64,000 bases of DNA from Fuerstiella sp. (GCA_022843805.1 JALHMY010000011.1:60808-124807); one strand, 5' to 3'. Shown: positions 27,101 through 35,807, numbered from the stretch's first letter. Notes: generated by a model from the letters alone, not told the origin. Translations and numbers: made by a program.

Positions 27101-30097
27101 TCAGTGGTTGAAACGAAACTCCGCACTATTCAGCAGCCCCCACACGAGTTCCTGAGCCGCAAGGCTCCGATCCTGTCGGGAGGCCAGGATCTCCGTGACT
27201 TCCAAAACTTCTTCTTCACTGGGCATCCGAGTCAGAATTCCCAGGTAAAGTTCCTCCGCCGCAACCCGAGGGTCTGATGCCTTCACAATCCGCTCAGCCG
27301 CATTGTCTCCAGCCGGAACGACCCAGCTGTTGATGGCTCCACCATTTGAGACAAACAACGCCTGGTCAGCACTCGCATAGAAGTCGCCCTGCGGCTGGCC
27401 TGCTCCACCACCGTAAAACTGAACATACGTGCCAAGATTACCTTTGAGCTTGTCAAAGGTTCGCTGTTCGATTTCCAGCGATCTCACCTTAAGAACAGCG
27501 GTATCGGCCTTTTGCTCTTCCGTAAGCGGAGCAGATTTCTCCAGCTCCGCAGCCTCTGTTGCGGCATAGCGGTCGTACACAGTCGTCACTCGAAACACCG
27601 TCCAGCACAGCTGCTCCGGCGTCAGCGGCTTCAGACTCGACAACAGAAAACGACCTGACCAGTCTGTGGCAACAGTCGACATCGAATCGGCCATTTCCTG
27701 CTGGCGAGCAGCAAGCTCCTGTCGCGACTTTTCCAGGTTCAGCTGCGACGCCATCAAGGCTTCGCTCGCTTTCGCGAGTTCAGCGCTGGCGGACTCAAAG
27801 GCTGCCCGCGCGGTGTCGAGTTCCGCGACAGCAGCCTGGCGCGCCAAAACAGCCTGTTCCAGTATCTGACGCGCGTTCTGGCTTTCAGCACGAAGTGCGT
27901 CCACGCGCTGGGTTGCACGGCTCACGACTGCTACCATTTCATCTTCGCCAGCCAGCAGTAACTGAGCAGCCTGAAGCGATGCGAGTGCCTCGGACAGCGT
28001 CGTCTCAAGTGCAACTCGCTGCTGAACAACCTTGTCAGCGGCCGCCATCCGGCTTTCAGCTTCCAACATCTTCTGCGTTGCCAGGTCAGACAACGCCTTC
28101 ATTTCGCCAAGTTGAGAAGTCCGCTGGACGACCTGTGTATTCAGCCCGCTAATTTCAGCTTCGATGCCGCCGAGTGCAGATTTCAACTGACTTGCGGCAT
28201 TTGCACTTTCCTGAAGTGACAACACTCTTTGTGCGACTGCGAGGGCTTTGTCGACTGACACGACCTGACTGCCCAGCTCCTGGGCTTTTGCTCTGGCGAC
28301 AACAACCGCCTGCTCTGAAGTCCGCAGTGCTTCTCGCAGGGGAGCCGCCTTTTGCAAAGTGCCTTCAACCGCCTGGCGTGCAACATCCTGTGCCGCTTCG
28401 AGTGGAACGAGTGCAGCGGTCTTCTCCTCGACACCTTTTTGCAAAGCAGGCAGTTCGGCAACAATTTGCTGGGTACGAGTTGTCAAACGAGCGAGCAGGT
28501 CCGCAACTTCTTTGTCATCTGCAATAAGCTGACTTGCCTGACTCGTTTTCTCTACCCCTGCCTGGAGGGCTTCGGATGCTTTCTGTTTCGCAGTCAGCAG
28601 TGCTGATGCCGCCTGCATTGCTTTACGTGCTTCGTCGGACTTCTTCTTCGATTCTGCATATGCATTCCTGACAGTATCCAGTTCAACTCCAACCGGAATG
28701 TAGGCGGCCTCGGCAGTATCGTATGCCGCCGAAGCCGCATCATATGCAGCAGTCGCCGCTTTACCCGCATCGTCCAGCACGGCACGACGGGCCGTCAGTT
28801 CAGACACAGAGACCGCTGTCGGCTCCGCCGCCTGAGTAATTTCCATCGGCAAATCAAATGGTCGCTGATACACTTCGCTCAGCGCCAGTTCACGCAGGAA
28901 GGACTTCATATTGAAGCCTTCCTCCGCAAACCGCTGACCGAGGTATTGCAGCAATTCCGGATCAGGAGCAGGATTGTCCGGATGGATCATGTCCAGCGGA
29001 TGCACGAGCCCCCGACCGAGCATATGGTACCATAGCCGGTTGACAATATTCACGTTGAAGAGGCTGTTGGCCCCGCCTGTTGCAAGCTCCACCATTTTAG
29101 CACGTCGACTGAACTTAGGCACGGCCCTCACCGTGTCAGCCGGTGCAACGGCGTATTCTTCTCCCGGGTAGAAGAACGGCTCATCGACAGTCGGCATCCC
29201 CGGCAATCGGGCGCCGGATCGATGTGGTGTCCCTTTGTTGAAGACCGACTCAAACGTCAGATCAGAGCCTGATCGCTCAGCATAGACCATGACGTCCTTG
29301 TCTCCATGTTTTTTCTTTACTTCGTATCCGGCGGCCGTGAATGCCAGCAGGCCCTGGTAATCGATCTGAAGAAAATCGGAAACAAGCGGACTGTCATGGC
29401 ACTGAGCACACTGCAGATCACGTCCGAAAAAGATGCGACCGAGATCGCGGGCTATCACATTCGGCTCACAGCCTCGATCAACATAAAAGCGTGCCGGCGC
29501 ACGCAGCGCAGGGTCATCACCGTCAGCCGACAGAATCTCACGAACCAGAACATTCCATGGCTTGTTTTCTCGAACCGACTTCAACAACCACGCCAGCCAT
29601 TCTTCCTGCCCGACTCCCGTGTTCGCTCGCCGTTCCATCAGCATCACGTCCAGCGTCGAAGCCAGATGGCGCCCATACTGCGGAGACTCAAGCAGGCGGT
29701 CCACAAGGACCGTTCGCTTGTCTGGTGAAGTGTCGCCAATGAACGCCCTCGCCTCATCCGCAAGTGGCGGCATCCCGGTCAGGTCGAGAGACACGCGGCG
29801 CAGAAACTCCGCATCTGAACATACCGAAACAGGAATTCCGTCGGGGGCGCGAAGTCGATTATTGATCACCTGATGAAGCGGTACCGATTCCCCTCCCGCA
29901 GATGGCAGTGGAATGTCAGCGGCATTGACGGTTCTTCCTGCTCCAGGAATTGGCGCGACACCAGGCAATTGCACCAGAACCAGCAACACAGCACAGACAG
30001 GGGCGGAAAAACCGAAGGTGCAACTCCATCGGACTGCCCTGAACATTCGCAGAGCAGAACAAACCGCGAAAGATGAGACTTGGGGCATCGCAATCAT
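27101..30097 (-). CDS. DUF1549/DUF1553 protein with large coiled-coil insertion
   Basis: A 998-residue protein from ATG 30097 (GGAG 7 bases upstream). It has an N-terminal signal or anchor (about 30-50), then DUF1549 (about 70-280) with a cytochrome-like CAQCH at C230-C233-H234. The first half of DUF1553 follows (about 330-420, NVNIVNRLWYHMLGRGLVHPLD, SFLRELALSEVYQRPFDLP). After it comes an Ala/Glu/Lys-rich coiled coil of roughly 375 residues (about 430-805), and then the second half of DUF1553 (SLKPLTPEQLCWTVFRVTTVYDRY ... SAEFRFNH). The insertion splits a domain that is normally continuous. Family members are secreted planctomycete proteins, often with heme or Cys motifs, of unknown activity. 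Confidence 0.92.
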   Translation of the reverse strand: MIAMPQVSSFAVCSALRMFRAVRWSCTFGFSAPVCAVLLVLVQLPGVAPIPGAGRTVNAADIPLPSAGGESVPLHQVINNRLRAPDGIPVSVCSDAEFLRRVSLDLTGMPPLADEARAFIGDTSPDKRTVLVDRLLESPQYGRHLASTLDVMLMERRANTGVGQEEWLAWLLKSVRENKPWNVLVREILSADGDDPALRAPARFYVDRGCEPNVIARDLGRIFFGRDLQCAQCHDSPLVSDFLQIDYQGLLAFTAAGYEVKKKHGDKDVMVYAERSGSDLTFESVFNKGTPHRSGARLPGMPTVDEPFFYPGEEYAVAPADTVRAVPKFSRRAKMVELATGGANSLFNVNIVNRLWYHMLGRGLVHPLDMIHPDNPAPDPELLQYLGQRFAEEGFNMKSFLRELALSEVYQRPFDLPMEITQAAEPTAVSVSELTARRAVLDDAGKAATAAYDAASAAYDTAEAAYIPVGVELDTVRNAYAESKKKSDEARKAMQAASALLTAKQKASEALQAGVEKTSQASQLIADDKEVADLLARLTTRTQQIVAELPALQKGVEEKTAALVPLEAAQDVARQAVEGTLQKAAPLREALRTSEQAVVVARAKAQELGSQVVSVDKALAVAQRVLSLQESANAASQLKSALGGIEAEISGLNTQVVQRTSQLGEMKALSDLATQKMLEAESRMAAADKVVQQRVALETTLSEALASLQAAQLLLAGEDEMVAVVSRATQRVDALRAESQNARQILEQAVLARQAAVAELDTARAAFESASAELAKASEALMASQLNLEKSRQELAARQQEMADSMSTVATDWSGRFLLSSLKPLTPEQLCWTVFRVTTVYDRYAATEAAELEKSAPLTEEQKADTAVLKVRSLEIEQRTFDKLKGNLGTYVQFYGGGAGQPQGDFYASADQALFVSNGGAINSWVVPAGDNAAERIVKASDPRVAAEELYLGILTRMPSEEEVLEVTEILASRQDRSLAAQELVWGLLNSAEFRFNH

Positions 30098-30136
30098 AGC
30101 GTTACTCCCCTGGTTGGGTCTCCAGAGCAATTCCAA

Positions 30137-30617
30137 TTCTGGAAGGTTCGCTGGTATTTCAACCTGTCTGAACAGGCATTGATACCTCGAATTGGGCTCG
30201 CGCTGGAAGCAGTGTGAGGAAGGAGATTCAGGTGGGTTTGGTCATCGAAATCCGTCCGGATTTCACATAACTTTCACTGACAGGCGATTTTCCTGTCGGT
30301 TTCACGTAATGTTTAGCCAGTCGGGAATGGGGCCGTCAAGCGTTCCTGGACTCACGAATCGACTTACCGGCAATCTTTCCGAATTCCGGCTAATTATACC
30401 ATATTCATGTCCGCAGGCAAAATTCCGGCAAAATATGCGGCCATTCCAGGCAAATTTCACCCGGCAAATCAGATCGTCCGGCCCCCTGCTGCGTTTGCCC
30501 AACCCTTTGGGATTCCGTTCACCTAACGCTTTCCTGAGATTACCCGGGCCGAACTATTCGTCGTCAAATCCCGCATTCAGAAAAATAGCGCCGGCATTTT
30601 TTCTGCCCCCCACCTGG
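30137..30617. other. intergenic region without convincing gene
   Basis: About 480 bases upstream of the DUF1549/1553 gene. A plus-strand open frame (30192-30911) runs through it and through the repeats downstream but is Pro/Ser/Arg-rich and overlaps a real minus-strand gene; I do not consider it coding. Confidence 0.5.
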
Positions 30618-30749
30618 CCGAGTCTCTCCGAGACTCGGTGTTCCCAGCGTCCCTTCCGGACGCCGAAACAGGCCTCTCTCCGAGACTCACTGCAACAGGC
30701 GTTTGAGCGCGACAATGGGCGTTTGGGCGCGAGTCTCGGAGAGACTCGC
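30618..30749. repeat. inverted hairpin repeats (GAGTCTC family)
   Basis: Hairpin CCGAGTCTC-TCC-GAGACTCGG at 30618-30638 and its inverted form GCGAGTCTC-GGA-GAGACTCGC at 30729-30749 flank a partial copy (CTCTCCGAGACTC, about 30676-30688). The two full hairpins are reverse complements in their core and have complementary TCC/GGA loops, as in a REPIN arrangement. Confidence 0.75.
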
Positions 30750-30783
30750 CTACATGGTGGATCGAAACGGGATGATGAGCTTC

Positions 30784-31299
30784 TCAGGCAACCGGGCGGG
30801 GCGTTGCGTCGGCCATCGCCGATTCCGTTACTTTCGGAAGCAGACGGATCTCGGAACCCGATGCCTTTGTTTCCGGATAAAGGGCATGCACCGCTTCCAC
30901 GAATTCGTTGAATTGCTTTTCGAAATCCATAAGCAGGTCGCCTTTCCTGATTTTGGCCTTCTGAAGGCATCCGGATTTCACGAAATCCTTCATCAGCTCC
31001 TGAAACCGATAGATCGGACCGGCAACCCGATTCGTCAGACGCAGCATATCCCAAAGCATCACAGGCAGAAGAAACAGCATGCAGGCAATAACAGGTCCCA
31101 GCTGACTGCGAAACGACATCGACCTGACCGGGAGAGGCGCATCCTGCAAAACGGCAGCAGATGCCTGCGTGGCCCAGGCAACAATGAGCATAGCCAGCAA
31201 CGCTGCATTGTAACCAATCAGGTAGACGAGAAGACGAAGCAGGACTGGACCCTGAATTTTCCAGCTGGCAAGGTTGGATTTGCGTGACTTCGATTTCAT
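30784..31299 (-). CDS. small membrane protein with HAMP-like segment
   Basis: A 171-residue protein with a basic N-terminus, two spans (about 20-46, LLRLLVYLIGYNAALLAMLIV; about 70-88, VIACMLFLLPVMLWDML) separated by a short periplasmic loop, and a cytoplasmic part. That part begins RLTNRVAGPIYRFQELMKDF and ends FEKQFNEFVEAVHAL. The RVAGPIYR...K motif after the second span is characteristic of HAMP-like linkers. No kinase or chemoreceptor output domain is present. Possibly a stand-alone signal-transduction or structural protein; seen often in planctomycetes. Confidence 0.75.
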   Translation of the reverse strand: MKSKSRKSNLASWKIQGPVLLRLLVYLIGYNAALLAMLIVAWATQASAAVLQDAPLPVRSMSFRSQLGPVIACMLFLLPVMLWDMLRLTNRVAGPIYRFQELMKDFVKSGCLQKAKIRKGDLLMDFEKQFNEFVEAVHALYPETKASGSEIRLLPKVTESAMADATPRPVA

Positions 31300-31468
31300 T
31301 GCGTCAAGGCTCCGCTGACGGTCGGCGACTTAATTAGAGGAGATCGCCTGAAACCTAGTCCCGGATCCGCAAACCTCGTGCCGCTCAGGTGGTGTTATCC
31401 TGTAGAGCAAAAGACAGGCTCAGGCCACGTATGCCGGTTGCTCCGGAAGGGACGTTCCCAGCCGAACG

Positions 31469-33397
31469 TTACGGAATTCGATACAGTTCCAGTAACTGCT
31501 GATTCGCCTCCGGATGGTTCCGAAGCCATTCAGGACTGAACAGGTCCAGCAGCACCAGCTCTCCTGGGTTGAACGTCACATCGGCGAGATGCCGGAATTG
31601 ATACTGACGTTCGAGCCACTCGTCCCAAAACCCCGGAGTCCTCTTGGCATAAGGGCCTACGACGAGATATGTCGGCGTCGATTTGCGAGAATCTTCCGGT
31701 GCCCCGAGATTCAGATGACTGACCGGCCGTGCCAAAACACCCAGCTCATTCAGGTGAAACAGCAGCGCGGGTTCACCGTATGCGTATATCACCAGCCGGG
31801 CGTTTCGAACTTCGTCCTCCGTTGGTACAGTCGAAATGTCGCCCGCATCCTGAACACACCTGATGGCCAACTCTGAGGCAGCACGTCGCACTGATGTTCG
31901 ATCTGCGAAAATCACCGAGTGCAGCGGATCAACAATCATCAGAAAGGACACTACGACACAAAATGTGACCATAGCCGTCACCATTCGTGAAACCAAAGTC
32001 TGAAATGCGCCCGTGACGTTTTCCAGCGCCGGTCGTCTGGCAACGCTCAGATTCGACTCAATCCACCACCCCACTCCTCCACTCGCCGCAACCCAGATCG
32101 ATGCAAGCAATGGCAAAAACAGCCTTGGATAAGGATGGTAGAGTGGAGTCGTGACCAGCATCCCGATAAACCAGGTCGTTGTGATGCACAGCCCAAGTGT
32201 CGGATCGATCCGAGGAGCACATTGCAGGTCCCCAGGCACCCATCCCATTCCTCCAGGTCGAACAGCACTCAAATCCCCGGACCGACTTCTCTGGAATGCA
32301 CGATCAAGAACGGGCCAAAGCAACATGCCGCCGATTCCCCCGATCGCAATACTTGTCAGCAGCAGCGGAGTCCAGACGGTGAATGCAATCACACTCAGCG
32401 CGAGTGAGCTAACGGCAAATCGAGCCATCAGCCATCGGGGAGGAAAAGTATGGCTTGTGTGTCCCGGAACAGCCACGCTCCCCGTGGAATTACCGCTTTC
32501 CGATCCTCCCGATTCCCGACGACGCTGACACGCCCTGTACCATCGATACCCCGAGGCAGCCAGTATTCCCATACCCACGGAAAGACAGCCGGTAAGCCCG
32601 TCAAGAGTAAACTGATAAGACAACTGCAGAGCCAGCCTGCGTTTCCAGCCAGTGAAACCATTGACGTATCCGGCGTGGTTAGCAGCAACAGATGCATATC
32701 CTCCGTAGTCCTGAAGCTTCCACAACCACGGCGACCAGACCGCAAATGACGTTAAAGCCATGACCGCGACAAGTGCCACCAGCCTGGTAAGTGACAGACC
32801 CTTCCGCCCTGTCCATATCCACCAGAGTCCTGACCCGCTTGAAATGATCGCAAGAGGTAACCACCCGGTATATTTGGTCCACCATGCGAGCCCGCAGAAG
32901 AATCCCGCAAAGACCATACGCCTCATGCAGGACGTCTGAATGCCCATGGCCGCCCAGCCCACTGACAGACAGATAAAGAACAGCACTGGCACATCGGTCA
33001 TGGCCATTCGGGATGACAGTATGTGAAAGTCACTTCCCGCGACAATAAACGCACTGAAGATCCCCGCGGCGCTGCCAAACCAGGTGCGGACCAGCCACCA
33101 GACGACAATCGTCGTTGCTGCTCCAGACAGAAGTCCCGGAAGAAATGGCGCAATCCACCGAATTCCAGGAACCCAGTCCACGGTCTTTATCGTGCCGGGA
33201 AGAGCTGGTGGGGCATACAGATGACGTCCAGGATATTCAACGCCTTCCGCCGCGTCGTACCACAACGCCGAGGTGTAAATACCTTCGTCGAAATGCTCCA
33301 CTGCAAGTCGCCCGGCAAACGCAAAACGCAGTATGAACCCCGCCAGAAATGCAAACAGTACAAGCCCAAATTCGATATTCCATTTGCGGGATGCCAT
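31469..33397 (-). CDS. ArnT/PMT-type glycosyltransferase (GT39-like)
   Basis: A 642-residue membrane protein with 10 to 12 hydrophobic helices. The first periplasmic loop has VEHFDEGIYTSALWYDAAEG (an acidic D-E catalytic pattern), and later DFHILSSRMAMTDVPVLFF matches the conserved R-x-x-x-D-x-P region of dolichyl/undecaprenyl-phosphate-sugar mannosyl/arabinosyl transferases (GT-C fold). It probably transfers a sugar from a lipid carrier to a protein or glycolipid on the outer face of the inner membrane. No other glycosylation genes are nearby; substrate unknown. A parS-like region lies upstream of its start. Confidence 0.85.
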   Translation of the reverse strand: MASRKWNIEFGLVLFAFLAGFILRFAFAGRLAVEHFDEGIYTSALWYDAAEGVEYPGRHLYAPPALPGTIKTVDWVPGIRWIAPFLPGLLSGAATTIVVWWLVRTWFGSAAGIFSAFIVAGSDFHILSSRMAMTDVPVLFFICLSVGWAAMGIQTSCMRRMVFAGFFCGLAWWTKYTGWLPLAIISSGSGLWWIWTGRKGLSLTRLVALVAVMALTSFAVWSPWLWKLQDYGGYASVAANHAGYVNGFTGWKRRLALQLSYQFTLDGLTGCLSVGMGILAASGYRWYRACQRRRESGGSESGNSTGSVAVPGHTSHTFPPRWLMARFAVSSLALSVIAFTVWTPLLLTSIAIGGIGGMLLWPVLDRAFQRSRSGDLSAVRPGGMGWVPGDLQCAPRIDPTLGLCITTTWFIGMLVTTPLYHPYPRLFLPLLASIWVAASGGVGWWIESNLSVARRPALENVTGAFQTLVSRMVTAMVTFCVVVSFLMIVDPLHSVIFADRTSVRRAASELAIRCVQDAGDISTVPTEDEVRNARLVIYAYGEPALLFHLNELGVLARPVSHLNLGAPEDSRKSTPTYLVVGPYAKRTPGFWDEWLERQYQFRHLADVTFNPGELVLLDLFSPEWLRNHPEANQQLLELYRIP

Positions 33398-33594
33398 GCT
33401 GCAGTCGCGCTATGCCTGTTAGGGAGATTTCCGTATGGCGGCTGCCAACGTTGTCCGTCGGAGCCGGAAAAAAATCCGGATCCGGAAAGTGTAACCAGAC
33501 GTCAGCAACAAAGCCGCACCCGGCAGCATTCCCAGGTAAATTTTTCTCAGGCTTTTTCAGAGCAGATTCCCGCAGCTCCATCGACGAACCCGGT

Positions 33595-33610
33595 CGTTCC
33601 ACGTGAAACC
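33595..33610. promoter_or_regulatory. parS-like site 1
   Basis: CGTTCCACGTGAAACC matches the ParB-binding consensus TGTTTCACGTGAAACA at 13 of 16 positions, including the central CACGTG. In an intergenic region between divergent genes. Confidence 0.55.
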
Positions 33611-33645
33611 GTTAAATCGGTTCTCCCTGCGAAAACGGTCGTTGC

Positions 33646-33661
33646 GGTTCCACGTGAAACA
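33646..33661. promoter_or_regulatory. parS-like site 2
   Basis: GGTTCCACGTGAAACA matches the parS consensus at 14 of 16 positions, 51 bases (centre to centre) from site 1. A weaker third half-match (AATTTCACGTG) occurs near 33749-33759. No other function for the 460-base gap 33398-33858 is visible. Confidence 0.6.
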
Positions 33662-33858
33662 ACAGATGTGTGTTCATTGCCCGATCATGGAAATATACGG
33701 AATGGCACGATTGAGTCTTCCGATGGACGGTCTACCATACGAATTTCACGTGCTGCGGATGTCGAGTCCTTTCACGACGCCGGGCTTCAAATCAATTTCC
33801 GTCGAGCTGCTTTTTGGGGAGCTCGATTCAGTTTAGCCGTTCAGAACTGAGATCCATA

Positions 33859-34200
33859 ATGTCCGAGACGAATCCAGACAAACTCTACGATGCCGCCAGC
33901 AAGCTCAAGGACTCCGGCGATCTGGCCGGTGCGGTGGCAGCACTTCAGCAGATTCTTGTCCTGCATCCTGATCATCTGCAAACACATCTTGGCCTTGGTG
34001 TCTATCTTCAGCGTCTGGGACGCCCTGAAGAAGCCATCCAGCACGCGAAGAAAGTCGCTGAACTTGCACCAAACGATGCGTTTTCGTTTACTCAGCTGTC
34101 AGTGATCTATCAGCGCTGCGGCCGAATTATGGAAGCAGAAGACGCAATGGCACGCGCACGAGAAATTCAGGGACAAGCCGGCTCAGGCCATCGACACTAA
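33859..34200 (+). CDS. TPR protein
   Basis: A 113-residue protein from ATG 33859 made of about three tetratricopeptide repeats: DAASKLKDSGDLAGAVAALQQILVLHPDHLQTHLGLGVYLQRLGRPEEAIQHAKKVAELAPNDAF and then LSVIYQRCGRIMEAEDAMARA. It ends in His/Gly (GSGHRH). Such proteins mediate protein contacts. It stands alone on the plus strand and ends in the palindrome at 34213-34243 shared with mfnB. A clear ribosome site is not seen. Confidence 0.85.
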   Translation: MSETNPDKLYDAASKLKDSGDLAGAVAALQQILVLHPDHLQTHLGLGVYLQRLGRPEEAIQHAKKVAELAPNDAFSFTQLSVIYQRCGRIMEAEDAMARAREIQGQAGSGHRH

Positions 34201-34212
34201 TTCAGTTACTGA

Positions 34213-34243
34213 CAGCATCACTGGGCTAAGCCCAGTGATGCTG
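34213..34243. terminator. perfect 15-bp palindrome, convergent terminator
   Basis: CAGCATCACTGGGCT at 34213-34227 and AGCCCAGTGATGCTG at 34229-34243 are exact complements with a one-base spacer. It lies between the TPR gene stop and mfnB and contains the last five codons and stop of mfnB. Confidence 0.7.
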
Positions 34244-35230
34244 ACGAATACTGCTTACGAAGTCGCGCACCAGCGATTCACTGACTTCACTGGTTCTCAA
34301 TCCGTGGTGGCAGACTGCCCCACGCACCGCGATGATGTCGGGACTGATATCGACAAGGGAGTTCAGGTCAGAAGCTGTCAGCTGGCCCGCGAGGGCCAGC
34401 TGCATTCCGTACTCCCTTGTGACTGCGCGAAGCTGAGACAGTTCGCGAATCGAACACCAGCTGAGTAGTCCGGCCCCGTCCTTCTTCCATGTGTCCAGAA
34501 GCAGACCGTAGTATCCCTGCTCAACTGAGGCCTGCAGGATCTGCATTGGTGACGGGGAGCGAGATCGCTGCCAGTCGGCATACGAAACAGCAATCCAGGA
34601 TGGCCCGGAAACACCTCCGAATCCTCCCGGCAACTCGAAAGACGTCGGGAAGTTTTCGGAAGTGTCAGGGAAATGGTCAACGAGCCGCGCAGATACCGGT
34701 GCCTGCAGCTTTTCACCAGACGGAAGTGGGGAAGCAGTCAGCCGCTCCCTCACTGTTCGAAACACAACTTCCCAGCCTAGTGCCTCGTCAAGTTTTGAAT
34801 TTCGGGTAGTGGACCTTGCTAAAGGTCCTGCAGCCAGGGGATCTTTAGCAAGATCCACTACCTCCAACCCGAACGCTTTATCCTGACCGAGCACTAGTGA
34901 CGGGTGATCAGAACTCTCAACATCACCCAGCTGAGACGGACCAAGTTTGCAGAAAGCCACGGGACAGGCTTCGCTCAACAATCTCCGCCATGCTTCCTGA
35001 TCCGACGTGAACTCTCCCTGCCACTCGATGATCTCTCCCAGAGCCACGCTGACGGGAATGCCACTGCCGGATTCTCTGATGGCGCATGTGATTTCTGCAG
35101 CGATATTCGCTGCTGCTCTTCCCAGCGGGCCACTGGAAGGATCCTTGATATCCAGAATGGACACACCGCCTCGAACCGCAGCCATCGCTTCGGAAAGACT
35201 GCGAACTGACACCAGGAGTCGGGGTAACAA
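34226..35230 (-). CDS. mfnB: (5-formylfuran-3-yl)methyl phosphate synthase
   Basis: A 334-residue protein of the MfnB (DUF556) family. It starts LLVSVRSLSEAMAAVRGG with SILDIKDPSSGPLGRA, the family signature with the Schiff-base lysine region; later AFCKLGPSQLGD, YYGLLLDTWKKDGAGLL and LALAGQL...LVDISPDIIAVRGAVC fit the TIM-barrel end. It makes the furan precursor of methanofuran from two glyceraldehyde-3-phosphate. In planctomycetes this belongs to tetrahydromethanopterin/methanofuran C1 metabolism. No other mfn or fhc/mtd genes are in the window. The start is TTG 35230. It is longer than archaeal MfnB (about 235 residues) partly because of an in-frame palindromic insertion at 34806-34861 encoding VVDLAKDPLAAGPLARSTT. 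Confidence 0.9.
   Translation of the reverse strand: MLPRLLVSVRSLSEAMAAVRGGVSILDIKDPSSGPLGRAAANIAAEITCAIRESGSGIPVSVALGEIIEWQGEFTSDQEAWRRLLSEACPVAFCKLGPSQLGDVESSDHPSLVLGQDKAFGLEVVDLAKDPLAAGPLARSTTRNSKLDEALGWEVVFRTVRERLTASPLPSGEKLQAPVSARLVDHFPDTSENFPTSFELPGGFGGVSGPSWIAVSYADWQRSRSPSPMQILQASVEQGYYGLLLDTWKKDGAGLLSWCSIRELSQLRAVTREYGMQLALAGQLTASDLNSLVDISPDIIAVRGAVCHHGLRTSEVSESLVRDFVSSIRQHHWA
34806..34861. repeat. palindromic element inserted in mfnB
   Basis: A 56-base palindrome: GTAGTGGACCTTGCTAAAG at the left pairs with CTTTAGCAAGATCCACTAC at the right (near-perfect 23-base arms) around a short centre (TGCAGCCAGG). It lies in frame in mfnB, adding about 19 residues. The opposite strand reads almost the same peptide (VVDLAKGPAARGSLARSTT). 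Confidence 0.85.
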
Positions 35231-35271
35231 GAAATCAGCCTGTGACAGGATTTTGACAGCAATCCTGCCCC

Positions 35272-35302
35272 AAAAAAAAAGGGTCGACAGTGACTTCGAC
35301 CC
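35272..35302 (-). terminator. rho-independent terminator
   Basis: On the minus strand GGGTCGA (35302-35296) pairs with TCGACCC (35287-35281), followed by nine T residues (35280-35272). It serves the small gene 35374-35727. Confidence 0.85.
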
Positions 35303-35373
35303 GAGAAATGGACGCCTACACAGAGAGGCGGTTTAGCTGATGCGAACAGGCTTTGCAACAAAGCCGCGATGAG

Positions 35374-35727
35374 TCAGCCTGGTCTGAAGATGCGGCTGGA
35401 GATCTGATTCAGAATTCGGCGAGCCAATCGTGATGCAACTGATTTGACCCGTGCCGGCTGGTGACCTCGATTCGAAATTCCCGAATCCATTCGAACAGAT
35501 TCAGAATTTGCAAACGCAGAACAAATCACTGCCGCTGCCTGATGCGCTCGCTGCTGAACCGGATCCAGCGAATGTCCCCGTGTTCGCAGTAACCGACGCA
35601 CCACCGTTTCCGCATGGCGTTGTTCGGGCATCGGAGTCGAAATAAACACGTTGGGCTGCATATATCGAAGCGAAGAATCTGCAAACAGCGTTGAAAAAGT
35701 CTCTGAAAAGTCCTCAGAAAACGACAT
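35374..35727 (-). CDS. small basic hypothetical protein
   Basis: A 117-residue protein from ATG 35727 (MSFSEDFSETFSTLFADSSL), with GGGAGG 8 bases upstream, and a terminator 72 bases beyond the stop. These two signals make it a believable gene although no family is recognised. The first third is polar and acidic; the rest is basic (RHAETVVRRLLRTRGH, VKSVASRLARRILNQIS). No membrane span or cysteine motif. Monocistronic. Confidence 0.6.
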   Translation of the reverse strand: MSFSEDFSETFSTLFADSSLRYMQPNVFISTPMPEQRHAETVVRRLLRTRGHSLDPVQQRAHQAAAVICSAFANSESVRMDSGISNRGHQPARVKSVASRLARRILNQISSRIFRPG

Positions 35728-35772
35728 ACTGCATACCTCCCTTTTCTGCATTGCCTGCTGGCAAAGGCGAGC

Positions 35773-35807
35773 AAAAAACGCCGCCCGGAACAGGACGGTC
35801 CGCGGCG
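35773..35807 (-). terminator. terminator after the kinase gene
   Basis: Minus strand: CGCCGC (35807-35802) pairs with GCGGCG (35784-35779), then six T residues (35778-35773). It lies 228 bases past the kinase stop and just ahead of the small gene at 35727. Confidence 0.6.

Noticed and set aside
30192..30911. 239-codon plus-strand frame
   Set aside because: Pro/Ser/Arg-rich, runs through repeats and over the real minus-strand gene 30784-31299, no ribosome site.
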